Made by a program: the position numbers and the translations under genes. From positions 785,667 to 849,666 of the forward strand of contig VXAY01006690.1 in NCBI GenBank assembly GCA_013399855.1: a DNA stretch of 64,000 nucleotides, written 5' to 3'. Origin of the DNA: Oxyruncus cristatus. Taxonomy: Eukaryota > Chordata > Aves > Passeriformes > Cotingidae. The notes under the pieces were generated by a model. That model was given only the letters and a program-made list of their open reading frames with translations. It had not been told where the DNA came from and did no database searches. The first letter of the stretch is position 1. Each line of letters starts with the position of its first letter. Positions 52,201 through 64,000 of this stretch are shown piece after piece.

Positions 52201-55200
52201 TTCCATTGGTTTTTTTGTGACTTCTTTCACCAGCACAATTAAGCTTCCCTTTTGGAATCCTTGGCTGTTATGGCTTGTCAGTGATATAAAAACTACAGAG
52301 ATCTCATTTCCTCTGTAAGGAGCCTAATGGAACCCCAATACCCATCATTTTGGGCAAAACACAAGTCTATCCACAATTGAAACCTCACTAACAATAGTAT
52401 CTCAAGAACCACATTAAAAAAATAATGCTTACTATTTTACTACGGAAATAATCCCCACAGATTGTGGTAGTAAATTGTTCGAAGTTGATGTAAGGGAATT
52501 GTGTGGACATCAGTTGAATGTGAAATAATAATATGGTCATGCATTTTCCACCTGTGTATTTTGCTCTAGATTTCAGTTTTTTATACAGACTCATTACAAT
52601 GGGATCTAATATTACGATAATATCTGTGGAGATGTAAACTTTTTTCCATTCTTTCTTTGCTGATATTTGACCTGAAAACCTAACTGCAGTGACTTTGCTT
52701 CCATACCAAAGTAAACTAAACTCATTCTCTGAGATAAAACAAGGCAGCAAATCGAGGGCAGTTTATTTTCATGCCTTTTAGCAACTAGAGAGACATACTG
52801 CTCTTGTTGACCCATGTCAGAAAAGACAGGCGTCAGCGCCAGTCTTGTTTGTTTGTGTTTACTTGTTTCTTGTGAAGCTCATGGTATAACTCAGATTCTA
52901 TAAAAATAGTGACTGATAGATGGTGTTTTGTGATTCCTGCCAAAGCAGCATTGCTGTTCATTTTCCTTTTTCAGGGCTTGATGATCCATTTAGGCTGTGT
53001 TTGTAAACCTGTCCTCCTTTTGCTTGTCATTGTAGGAAGAGACTCCTCTTTAGATAATCATGCAGAAATGTGAAAAAAAATAGTCAAAGGCACTGAAAAC
53101 ATTGCAAATTGTTCTCATAAGGTCACAGATTCTATTATTTTTATCTTTCTGTAAGTTAAATGTCTTCTGATAAAGAACTGTAGCATGCCATGTCATATGT
53201 AGAGCCTCCTAAGACTTTGGTCAGGTTAACTTTTTTTAATGCTCATTGGCAAAACACAAAAGGGCCTTATCATTCAGATCAGCCCATTTGGTTAACAAAG
53301 ATAGATAAATGTCTTTTTGCAGCTCTAGCACACTAGAGCATGATGTGGCTATCTCTGTCCAGATTCCCCATGTGATGTTCCAGTTCCTACTCCATCCTGT
53401 GGGAAGTTCTGAAAAGACAGATATATTTCTATTTCTGGTGCCAAAGCAGTATATCTTAACTGGTCTGTTGTGATGCTGCTTAAGAGTAAAGATAGCACCA
53501 AATATAAATTAGTTCCCAGAAATAATTTACCTATAAGGGCCATGGGGGAAAAAAAGAAAAAAAATCTTCAATTTTCTTACTTTTCAAGCCCAAGGATAGT
53601 GACATGACATTAGTCCAATTTACTGAGTATAAAACTAAATTAAATCAATGCTTGAAGCTTTCCTTGAATATGCCTCCAATTCTGTTCATCTACCATTATT
53701 GAAAAGTATCACATTTAAGTCTTAATAATTCTTTACACTAGAGTGCTATTAATGTCATCATTATTATTATACTTCCCTATCTTCAATATATTATAGCTGT
53801 TAGAATTCAAGTACAAAAATCAATGGGAAATTTGCATTTGATATAAAATATTCTAATCTATTACAATTAATTTTTTTTTCCTGAATTATGTTAATTATCC
53901 TCTTCCCCACCTGGGAAGAAACCCCTACCGCATTCCCAACTAGGTTTAGATCTAATGTTGGTTCCCCAGAGTGCAAATCATTAATAAAAATTCTATGCTT
54001 ATTCTCTCTTTTCTTCTGTCTTTTATACACACAAAGGTTTGGTTTGACCAAAAGTTTTTGGATACAGAAGACATCTGGTCTTTCGTGAAATAAAAAAAAA
54101 AATACTCCCTCAGTGCTTGCCCGTGGGCAATTAAGCTGTACATATGCTATTTCCAGATTAAAAGCAGCACTGAAAACCCATTCATGATTGACTATTCAGC
54201 AGTTATATCCACATCTAAAGAAATATCCTTGACATGCAGTTTTATTTCAGTTATTTCAAGAATTATCTCCCTCTTTTCCTAGTTTGAGGAAAACTTCTTA
54301 TCCCCTCTTTTTTGAGAAGTTCTTTAATTTAATTTCTTGACATCAAGATCATACTAAAAATTTTTGGCTTTTCCAGACCCATTCCTAAATGTTAGAGTAA
54401 TAGAGTTTGCATCAGCTACCACCATTTGTACTGTTTAAGTAAGTCTTAGTTATCTGTATTTTTTACTTCCTCTTCTTCTCCAATTTTGCTTACACAACTG
54501 AATCTGTCAGAGCATGGTCATGAACTCTGGTCAGGCTGGGACCTTGAAAGAGATATATGTACCAAAGAAAAGTGATCCACTGAAAATAACAATTCAGTGT
54601 TATTTTGAATGTTCTGTAAGAGCAGGGCTTTAGTCTGAAGGTTTAGGCTGGTTGTATATCTGTCTCTTTGCCCATTTTTAACAGCTTATTTACTTGATTA
54701 TAAGGTTATCACCACCAACAGAAAAGAGTTATTAATGCTGGCATCTTCTCAAATACTGTTTCTTCTGAATTGACAGCCAGGAAATGCACAGCATTTAATA
54801 TTTTTTTCCAACTGGTTTGCAGTTTATTCTAGAGCAATTTTTTAGTTCTCCTTTGTACTCTGAGTCCAGGGAAATTTTGTAATAGGTATCACCACATCTC
54901 TCACTTTGCAATTTGATTTGCAGTTTGACTTTGGTTATGAAAGCAAAATGCAGAATCAAGTGGCTCTTTTGATTGCTGCCAAAACAGATGCGGGAAAATC
55001 TATTTCTTTAAACATTTAGTTTTAGTGGAATGAGTTCAGAACCGTTTTGGCAAGTGAGGCTCTGCTAGGTTCAAAGTGGCCCAGTGTTCTAGTATATAAA
55101 TAGTTACATCATTGCTTACAGTGATTATGTAGTTTTGTTCAATCCTCTGACCTCCTTTGGTTCATTCTGGAATTCAAAACAATTATATTCTTGAACAAGG

Positions 55201-58200
55201 GAAATGATTGCTGATAACCTACAGGGAGCAGATAAAAATTTCTGTGCACTTAAACTTTATTTATGCCTTAAAAGGCATTATATTAGACAAATAGTAAAAA
55301 GCTATGGCTCTTTATTAAGTGATTTTCCAGGATTATCCTTCCAATTATCTGAAGTTTAAGCAAATAAAAGAATCTTCAGGTGGCAGTACTTCAACAAACA
55401 CTGCTGAGGTGGGTGAATAATAGGAGGACTGGAAATCTCATCCTTGTTTGAATGAGTTGGTGTAGAATATAGAGGGGATTCTGCTCTTTCTTGAGTAAAA
55501 GAGCTTCAGCCTCACACACAGGCAGTGCAATGGTCTTTGCCCAGAGCTCCACCTCTTTGTGTTTGCAGCATGCTTGGCATGCTTGGGGTTATCCCTTGAA
55601 TGTTCAAATGACAGAAGACTATATTCAAACAGTACTCAGCAAAGAGCATGAGGAACATGTAAGTAATCTGTAAAACATGAAGGCAGTGGTGTCTTTCCAA
55701 ATATTTTGATAATAAGATTCAAACTCAAAATACATCAGAGGGCTATGGACAAGGGAAAAGGAACTCCAAACCACAGCACATTAACAACACTAGTACTGTC
55801 TTGTTCTTGAGCAATTCTGAACCATTTAAAAAAAAATATTTTACTGGCTGAAACAGACTTTTCACAGGCATGAAACTTGTTCAAGAGTAAGACTTCAAAG
55901 TATAGAGCCCGGTTTATTTCACCAAGTCATATGGTTGTGGTGGCTCAAAACTGGCTTCTTAATCATGCCCATAGTGACAGATTTGGTGAGAGAGATGTTC
56001 CTTAGAGTTGGATTTCAGTTGACTTCTTCACTTTGGTATTCACTAGATGCATGACTGGAAAATTGCATCATTTGAAGCTTTTGCATTATAGAATTTGAAA
56101 CTCTAACTATGTTTGCAATTCATGTTTCAAAGCACAAAGCTGCTGCTAACAAATGAGGTGTGGCTTATTTTTTACATGTTCGTGCTTTCAATCATTGTAC
56201 TTTTGGGTGGAAATGAAACATACCTGTGGTTCTTTGTTCTCAGGGGCATCAGACTGGTTGTGAGAGAATGTAACTCTGTTAGAAGTGACCAAAGACATAT
56301 TTTAAACCAGGAGCATAAGTCTGGAGAGAGTCATAAACTACACTACCATTTGTGATGGAAAAATACCTCTGGAGATACCATACTCTGTCCCTGTTTCTTC
56401 TGTTCATCAACAGTACATGTGGAAAAGGCAATGCAATTGGTGCTGGTGTATCAGCATACTGGCAAATCAGCAAGATGATGGGGAAACACATTATTCTGGT
56501 CTAAAATCAATGTTAATGGCCCCTTATTTATGGTAGTAAGTTCATTTATTGTCAGTTTCTACATGTGTATAATGTATGTCTCATAAAAATGTGGAAAATT
56601 TCTGTCTGCTGCCCAGTTGGTTTAAAGAGCTAGTTAAAACCTCTGCACAGTAAAAGCTGATTTTCACTGTCTTTTGAAACTGCAAAAGTTCCAAAGAGCT
56701 AGAAAAATGTTCATCATCAGAAAGGCTGAGGAGAATGAAACAGCCTGTTAGCCCCAAGACTGATCCTGGGCAAAATAAGGTTTCTGTTGACATAGGACAT
56801 GATTAAATGAAAAGATTGTAGTGCAGATCAACAGGGTTTTTTTTTACGAAAAACACTGAGAACAAAAGGGGTAAAGTCTGTAAGAGAAATATGGAATAAC
56901 AAGACAGTCAAATTCTTTTCTGGATGCTAATGTAGATACTTCTGGAATATATGTCTAAACTCGATATCAATTTAAGAAAATAGAAAAACTGGAGAAGGTA
57001 AAAATAAATGCTAGTTTAACTATGAAAGGATTAGAAAATATGCTTTATAGTAAAATATATAGTATATGTATATCTGTTTAGCTTACCAGAACATGACTAA
57101 AGGGCTGTTTGACATAATTTGAAAGCGTATCTACAGGAAACAAGTTTGATAGGTGGTGCAATCTTGCCGACTTCCTTAGAACTTGATCTCTGAACAGAAC
57201 AGATTTTCCTATGCAGGCGAACTGCACAAGTATAATGAGAATCACTGAAGGTGAAATTTGACTGATTATTTTTTAAATTTCATAGCATTTACTGAAAGTG
57301 TAATGGATTTTCATAGTATCCAGAAGTTGTAAAGGTGAAAGGAAACTGAAACCAGCAGTATACACTGGCTCTGTTTGGAATTGCTATTGCTCTCTAAACA
57401 CTGAAGGAACTGGTTGTGCTTTGGGATTCTTCTTCCATTGTCATGACTTCATCATCCTATGTTACTTGGACAGTTGATAAATTGTGTTTTTTTAGTTTTC
57501 CACTAGGTTTTTTTTGTGTACAATGCATCAATATATTTATTGTCTTGGGCATCAAAAGTTTGAATGTGTCTCTGTTTCTGTACCACATACATGTGAGCAA
57601 AACTGTGTGATGGATCATGCTCAATGCCTGTGCTTGGTTGTCCAAGCAGCATCTGGTTTTGAATTGCCAATCTTATCATGAAGAAACATGTCTTGTTTAG
57701 TTCAGAACCAAGTAGCTTATCTCACCTCTGAGGCTGCATATCAACCTGAGGTCTGAAGTGAAATGACTTCAGTGCGATCAGATCAATTTGCTGTGAGAAG
57801 CCCACATCACAATACCAGCACACATAACTCAGCTGGCTTTGGCAGCTTGCTCAAGAGAGAGCTGGGCCTACATTTGCAGGAACGCTGAATTATTTCTTCT
57901 CTCTGGAGATGGAGAGTCAGAAAAGATCCCTTCAGGTCAGGGTTGAGGACTCATAGGGAAGCCAGCAATGAGGCAGCTAAATTTTACTTCAGTATGCTGG
58001 GCATTCAACACTTTTCAAGGCTAAACTAGTGAAAGTCAAGAGGCTAATCTTCTTGAAAAGAGATGATCACAGAAATTAATGTGACACATCAAAATTTTGC
58101 ACTAGGCTTCCTGGTTATTCTAGTTAGTAAGTGTTTTCTCTTAAATTAAAGTCCTTTCCTTTCTTGAAAAATAGTAGCATTTATTCTGTGATTATCCAGG

Positions 58201-59223
58201 GATGTTGATCAGCTCAAGAGTTTTGTTTTGATTTTCCTTCTTAGACAAGAATATATTGCCCTTCACAGATTTATTTTATGATAAAGACAGGCTTGACTAT
58301 TTTTGACATTTAGCATGCATGTAGCAATACAAGTAATATATTGTTTTCCTTTATTACTGACAATCAAGTTTTGCTTTCCTTTCTGTAGCAATAAAAAGTA
58401 GCTTCAGCTGTACATCTGTCAAAATATTACCTTCTAGGCCACCAAATTTAATGTCAGTATCTGCTTAGTATTTTAATTTCTATGTTATCAATGCCAGAGC
58501 AAAGCAGATGACAGTAAGACTGTACATTATGCATCTCTAAAGTTACAATAAAATAATAATTTTGAATTGGGGGCTATCCTTAAATGCCTGAAAATAACAA
58601 GTCAGATTGACAGTGATCTTAATGCTTAAAGGACTGCTATATCTAAGTGCTATGTTTCTTTAAGGTAAGCATTGTTATCAATGCAGCACTTCTCAATGAC
58701 TGCTTTTACTTTGAATCACTTTGTTAGGTATTGACAATCATCAGGTGGATTGATTTTGTTTGGTTTTTAACCCCAGGTGCTATGAGTTGCTCTCAGACCA
58801 TAAATAGGCACATAAAACGGTTTTCTAAATTGCTAACAGTTATCACTCTATTAGTCAATCTCTGCAGAGAGACTGAGGACTGGAAAATGTCAGAGACCTA
58901 TACTTTTTTCTCCCTTCTTTTTTTCTGGTAATCCTGAAAAGAACTGGTGAAAGGGACCTTTTTTGGTAGTTTAGCTGTTAGCTAAACCTCATTTGTTAAC
59001 ATCATCATCTCCACCCCCTGCTGGAAAAAAGAGAACTGCCCTTTTGCACTGTAGCGTACTTGGTATTTTTCTGCAGCTTTAAGTTGAATTAACATATGGA
59101 GTATGTCTATGTGGGATAGGGGAGGAAGTATAAAAAAGAAGTCGCAGGTTTTTCAAATGCCAGAGACGTTGTATGGAGGAAGAATTATGAATGAGAGATG
59201 GTTAGAATTATTTTGCTAAGCCT
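49201..59223. other. long non-coding block, no gene seen
   Basis: About 10 kb of AT-rich single-copy DNA. Apart from the isolated 130-codon frame at 51501-51893 there is nothing gene-like. No repeat family is recognised. Confidence 0.6.
51501..51893 (-). other. isolated 130-codon open frame, status unknown
   Basis: Second-longest open frame of the window and the longest not created by low-complexity sequence. The predicted protein starts MLKGCCLCRDRKN and has mixed composition with no signal peptide, membrane segment or motif I recognise. A second minus-strand frame (51437-51664, 75 codons) overlaps its 3' part in another phase, which argues for chance. There is no promoter, partner exon or poly-A context that I can tie to it. 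It could be a chance frame in GC-richer sequence or a fragment of an unrecognised repeat. I do not call it a gene. Confidence 0.2.
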
Positions 59224-59247
59224 CCCCCTCCCCCCCGCTTTTGCCCC
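59224..59247 (-). other. potential G-quadruplex on the minus strand
   Basis: On the plus strand C5, T, C7, a 7-base spacer and C4; on the minus strand this gives G4-N7-G7-A-G5. The G7 run can supply two tracts, so the stretch satisfies the usual G3+N1-7 pattern. No CpG island or transcription start is visible around it. Confidence 0.65.
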
Positions 59248-59287
59248 TGCTCTTGTTATCAGCTTGGAGGCAGGGAATATCTATTCT

Positions 59288-59334
59288 CCTTTCACTTACC
59301 CACATTCTCTCTGACACCTTTCACTTACCCACAT
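59288..59334. repeat. 18-bp direct repeat
   Basis: CCTTTCACTTACCCACAT occurs at 59288-59305 and again exactly at 59317-59334, separated by 11 bases. A recent local duplication of about 29 bases is the simplest reading. Confidence 0.95.
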
Positions 59335-60090
59335 ACGTTGTGTTCCCCGTGGAGTTTTTCATCTTGTTGTAAAACTGACACTTTCAGGGATATGACTGTA
59401 GAGGCTGAAATGTTGATTACCTAGCATTAATCATTTTTGGAAATACCAGTCTCTAAAGATGCTAGTCCTCTAGTGTGCATGTAATATGCATGGAGAGGAA
59501 AAGACTGATAACGTGTGTAGAAGTGCCTGGGACAGTATTTACTCTTGGCCATTTTGGCATTGATTTATCCTTTTGCGGTCACATTTTAAAAATATGACTT
59601 CCCACTCTAGTTAATTAATTGAAGGAGTTGTCCTCTTTTGGTGATGCTCTCCACTGGTTTCATTAATATGTAATGAAATTTTCCCTTGTTCCTTTATTGT
59701 CAATGTTTGAAAGCATATCTGCAGGGAAGGCTTTATACCATCAGTCTGGAATCCCACTTCCCTCTCAGCTGCTTTTCTCCATATTGATGGCATACAGGAT
59801 AAACAGAACAAGTTAATTTATAATCTTAGATGGAAAATGATAGCTGCACTGTTTCTGTCATTGAGCACTCTGCCAGTTTAAACAGCTGATTAGTCAGCTT
59901 CTGTGGAATCGATCTGAATCAGTTCCACCTGCATGCACCCACCAGGAGCCACTTTATTGTAAATCAATCATTCTGAAAACATCTCACAAAGGGGCCAGTC
60001 CTCACTAACAAGCCATCAATTTAAACTGTCTGTCTGGAGAACTCTAGAAATTAGCAACAAACATTTATTCTAAAATTATGGAGAAGTTGC
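59335..60090. other. non-coding interval, nothing recognised
   Basis: AT-rich single-copy sequence with short open frames only; no repeat or gene is identified. Confidence 0.6.
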
Positions 60091-60198
60091 TTGGTTTTTT
60101 TGTTTTGTTTTGTTTTGGTTTTTTTTTTTGTTTGTTTGTTTGTTTTGTTTTGTGTTTTTTTTTGTTTTTTTGTTTTTTTTTTTGTTTGTTTTTTTTCC
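60091..60198 (+). repeat. T/G low-complexity tract
   Basis: About 108 bases almost purely T and G on the plus strand, mixing TTTTG and TTTG units with T runs. The lysine- and asparagine-rich minus-strand frame across it is an artefact of this tract. Confidence 0.95.
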
Positions 60199-63100
60199 CT
60201 TTTAAATCATAGGCTGTAATATTTGGTGCTGGTGGCAATTTTCTTACTTTTTTTACGTTTATTTTACTTATATGCATTGGGTCACTTTTCAAACATTCTG
60301 AAAGTGCAGGTACTTTCTCATAGGAAAAAACATTGGGTTGGGGATTTTAACAATAGATAGAATGGATGGCATTTATTACTAGAAGGCAGCATTAACAGTA
60401 ACTCAGAGACTTTATATCCTGCCCCTGTGCCCCTTGGGTGTTAAGATTGATCCCCAGAGTCAGAGAAGTTCTCCTTATTCTTTGACATGATGAATGGCTA
60501 TATTTTGCCTGTGCAGAGAGTGGGTCTTCCAGCTGGCAGTGGTTGGAGAATCTGCCCCAGGGGAGAGATACAGATATATGGCTTGGTCTCCAAACCCTTC
60601 CTTTAAGACACTTCATACTATCCTAAATAAAAGAGAGTGGAGAAGGTATATTCTACCTTTTTTTTTTTTTTTTTTTTCTTTTTTTTTTTTTTTTTGGCTT
60701 GTCTGGGCATTTCACTTATGTCAACAAAAAAGCTGTGAGAATCATGTCTTCAGGTTGTTTAAAATCTCTGGAGTCTTATTTGGTTTCAGAAAAAAATATG
60801 GCAGCACTTGGTTTGCAGGGTGTAGTGCGAAATACTGCCTCTCAGAGACTTGCATATTAAACAACTGTCCCACTCTTGGAAATACAGTCAAAATAGAAGA
60901 TCAGGGAGGCCTCATGTGATTGTATGGAAATTAATTTTTCTCTCTGGTTACACTAGGCCTGATATATCTCTGATTAACTCAGTTGAAATTCTCTCATTTA
61001 TCATCTCATTTATTGTAGGATACTCTGGTGAGATCTCTCTTATCAAGTAATGTAGAATATTCTCAACAAGTTCAGGGCTTCAGCTTCTCTCTCTTCTACT
61101 GACCCATTGAACTCTGTATTTTGTGGGCTTCCCTCACCCCCAATGGATCAAGATGGCAATCACCTTTGGCAATCATTGCCATCACAAGATGGCATCATGA
61201 TGGCTTTCTCACCTTTCTTCAAAGGAATTTCATCTATCCTTCTGGGCTGACTTCTTTTAAATCAGTCCCCCTGCTCCTCGGCTGACTTCCAATGCTATTT
61301 TCAGGTAGAGCTGGTCCAGCTGTTTGCTGTGTCTGTAAAGATGCTTAAATTACTTGCTCTAGTATGAAAGGCTTGTGCTGTGTAACCAAGATGACCACTG
61401 TTTGGCCTTATCAGTCAACTCACATTTTTATACAAGTAATAGTTCTGTCAGTGTTGACCATGATTTCCATTTAATTCATTTTGTACTATCTCATCATCAA
61501 CAAAATCCCTGAACTTATTTGTCTTCGTATTTATAATGACAGGTTTTGAGCTGAGTGTGAGCACCAGATAGAAACTGTGCAAGAATGGTTAGAATTTCCT
61601 GGAAAAGAAATTATTTCAATCAAGAGGAAAAAAATAGGAAATCATTATCTTACACTTATTTAGGAAAATTACCTATTTCTTTGCATGTATTACTTGCTGT
61701 CTGACTGCTCCCTTCACAGAATCATGCTGTATATCCTTACCCCACTTCCATAGACCACTGTCAGGCTGTGGATCTTCTACCTCATCCTCCTGTAACTGCT
61801 GAAAATTCCCTATGAGCCAGCAAACTATAAACACATTAGATGTCTCCATGACCACAGTAGCAAATTTTATCACCTTGGAAACATGAAAATATAGATATAC
61901 CACCACGTTACCCAGAAAATAGTTTGTATTATCCAGCAAAGCAAACATAATTACCTAAAGTGTAAGTTAAATCATGTAAGCACCATCATGATTTAAATTT
62001 TTTAAGAATATACGCTTAAAATGAATAGAAACTCCTAATTACTCGAAGGATGATATTTCTTTAAATATCTAATTATGCTACCCTGATTATTCGTGAAAAT
62101 ATCATTGGAAGAAAAGCCTGAGAATTAAAATAAGTAGCTCTACTGAATCCTAAAAATCGTAACTTTACTATGGAGGCACTGGTCTTCTGGCTCCTGAGAT
62201 GGTATCATGCTATGGATACCATCCTGGTTTGTGAATAGGGTTCCCAGGATCTACAGCAATAGAAATAGCAGCACACTGGTACCTATGATTAAATTTTTTT
62301 CAGCTTACAAAGTAAGACTGCGAATAATCTTCCCAAATTCTGTGTGTTCTCTCTGATACAGTTGCGTACTATCTGGCTCCGAGTTCCGTGACTGTCTGTT
62401 CTGGGAGATATGGTTTTAATTACAAATTTGGGTTATTACTGCTGTTTTAATATAACAGCCCTGATGATTTCACATTGAAATTAGTCACTTGACCCTGCAT
62501 ATGGAATGCCTCACCATGGACACTTGACCATCATGAAAGTTATCTCTTGGAGACACAGGGAAGAAGGAGAGAATACAAAGCAAGGACTTGTCTGCTTGTA
62601 CTGATCCTAGGGTAAAGGAACTAGGGAAAAAGGGAATCTGGGAGGCTTATACAACTTAAGTTCAGTACAGCAGAAACAAGAGCAATTTTAAGCAGTGCAA
62701 TTCTGATTCCGAAAGTTCAGTACAGGTGAAAGAAGGATAAGCAAAGTACATAGCACAGGCTTATTAAGGCGATGGCATGTGCTAGCAGAAACACTAATGT
62801 GTTAATGAAACCCTGACACAGATTAGTGTGTCCAGCTCTGGTATTCTGCTAGTTTTCTTGCAAGATATGGACTTTTACTGGTAGTTCTGCAAATTATCTT
62901 TGGAATGTTGAGTCAGTTATGTAGTGACCACTGGGTGCTTAGAAAGATTTTGTCTTTGTGCTCTTTACAATAATGCAAATGCTTAAGTGAACAATGTATT
63001 TCAGTATTTTTGTCCTAAGTTATTTTGGGGCTACTTAGGACTTCTTTCCTCTGTTTTCTCTATTTGGTGGTGTTGACTGCTTTGTTAGTTTATTGTTAGT

Positions 63101-63933
63101 ACATTTTTTACTTGCTGTTAGTTAGCAAGAATGTTCTGCATTCTTATTACTGGACTGAATTCTCAGGGAGTACAATAAGAGGATATAAATATAATTTTTT
63201 TAGTTAACAACAGCAATTTCTAGAATGTTTAAACTGAAAGATGAAGATGAGGAAAAGTGCAAATATGGTTACATTTATTTAATTTTATTACCACAGAGTG
63301 CTGAGTTGTCGTAAACTACAGTTGTAATACCCATAGTAAACTGATACCAAATTGTAAGTGCTGCAGTTGAAAATATAATGAAAATGGCAACTACTATATA
63401 GTGGAAAAATATTTTAATAGACAGATATAGGTTATTGAGGCAGATTGTTGTTACCTGCAGGCACCTAGCCCACAGTAGCTGCTTCTGAAAATCAGAATTG
63501 CAAAATCCCTCTGAAAACTCTGTCTGACCCTCATAGCTGTCTTACTGGCTGTGATCCTCATCTTTCAGGATGAAATGGGGCAACTCAACACAGGATAATA
63601 TCTTCCCTTCCTCGTCAAATAGTTGACATATTATGCATTTCTTTTCATGCTTTTGATCAGGAAACATGTAGGTAGCAAAGAGAGTATAATGTGTCTGCTG
63701 GGGCAGTGTAGTTTCATTGAGCATATCAAGCTGCATTTTTTCTGGCACCCTGGTATGCAAGATCCCACTGTGGGATATGCATGCTGGCAGTCTGCAAGAC
63801 TCTGCAGATCTCTCCTGATGTTGGAGTTCCCTGGCATGAAAAGTTGACTTCCCTAATATAAAAGAAAGCTCTGGGCACTTTCACCAATTTTAGCAGCTCC
63901 TAGAGTGTGAAAGACCTACATAAACCAAAATTT
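60199..63933. other. non-coding interval, no gene seen
   Basis: AT-rich single-copy DNA. The 141-codon frame at 60494-60919, the longest in the window, owes its length to the T tract at 60658-60695, which it translates as polyphenylalanine; I do not call it a gene. A 9-bp inverted repeat GATGGCAAT / ATTGCCATC lies at 61152-61183. Confidence 0.65.
60658..60695. repeat. poly-T tract, T20-C-T17
   Basis: 38 bases of T broken by one C at 60678. No retroposed sequence is recognised next to it. Confidence 0.95.
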
Positions 63934-64000
63934 AAAAAAACCCAACAAACAAACAACAAAAAACCCCAAACACCAACAAACAAACAACCAACCCCAAAAC
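63934..64000 (+). repeat. A/C-only tract running off the window end
   Basis: Sixty-seven consecutive bases contain only A and C, in AAAC, AAC and CCCC arrangements. The tract continues beyond the window, so its full length and source are unknown. Confidence 0.95.

Noticed and set aside
60065..60292. Lysine/asparagine-rich minus-strand frame
   Set aside because: Direct translation of the T/G low-complexity tract.
60494..60919. 141-codon plus-strand open frame, longest in the window
   Set aside because: Held open by a 38-base T tract read as polyphenylalanine; no domain or conserved start context.
61710..61735. CACAGAATCATGCTG resembling an antisense CR1 start
   Set aside because: The downstream sequence does not follow CR1.

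Overview
The window looks like a vertebrate, most probably bird, gene desert from a draft assembly. The organism call rests on two pieces of CR1-type LINE (the dominant retrotransposon of birds), one of which still ends in the avian-type CR1 3' terminus, plus low CpG and AT-rich single-copy sequence. A turtle or crocodilian is possible but less likely. There is a 151-base N gap at 20370-20520 and a single N at 36145.

I find no protein-coding gene, rRNA, tRNA, CRISPR array or bacterial-type feature that I can support. Open frames are short, isolated, rarely above 100 codons, overlap on both strands, and match no family I recognise outside the CR1 element. The longest (141 codons) is held open by a poly-T tract; the next (130 codons, minus strand, about 51.5-51.9 kb) is noted as an unexplained curiosity.

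Layout: 1-6.7 kb is single-copy AT-rich DNA with small tandem repeats. At 6.7-7.0 kb there is an antisense CR1 3' fragment followed by a TAAA microsatellite. The 8.5-12.7 kb region has two GC-richer patches, a palindromic repeat cluster (10.6-10.74 kb) and a pyrimidine tract. At 15.55-15.9 kb there is a block dense in TTAAT/ATTAG motifs. An AT hairpin lies just before the assembly gap near 20.4 kb. A perfect 20-bp tandem repeat sits at 30.8 kb, and a 1-kb decayed CR1 reverse-transcriptase fragment at 31.7-32.7 kb. A T28 tract and an ambiguous base near 36.1 kb precede a stretch at 36.2-36.7 kb that reads like a conserved non-coding element. Further enhancer-like candidates lie at 47.1-47.4 and 48.2-49.2 kb, the latter with a TGACAG-type palindrome, a TAATTA palindrome and an octamer. 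Near the end are a potential G-quadruplex (59.2 kb), a slippage duplication (59.3 kb), a T/G tract (60.1 kb), a broken T tract (60.7 kb) and an A/C tract that runs off the window edge.

No set of genes works together here. If the region has a function it is most likely cis-regulatory, and that can only be tested by cross-species alignment or chromatin data. I did not find evidence of a new biological system; the best leads are the palindromic cluster at 10.6 kb and the candidate regulatory blocks.
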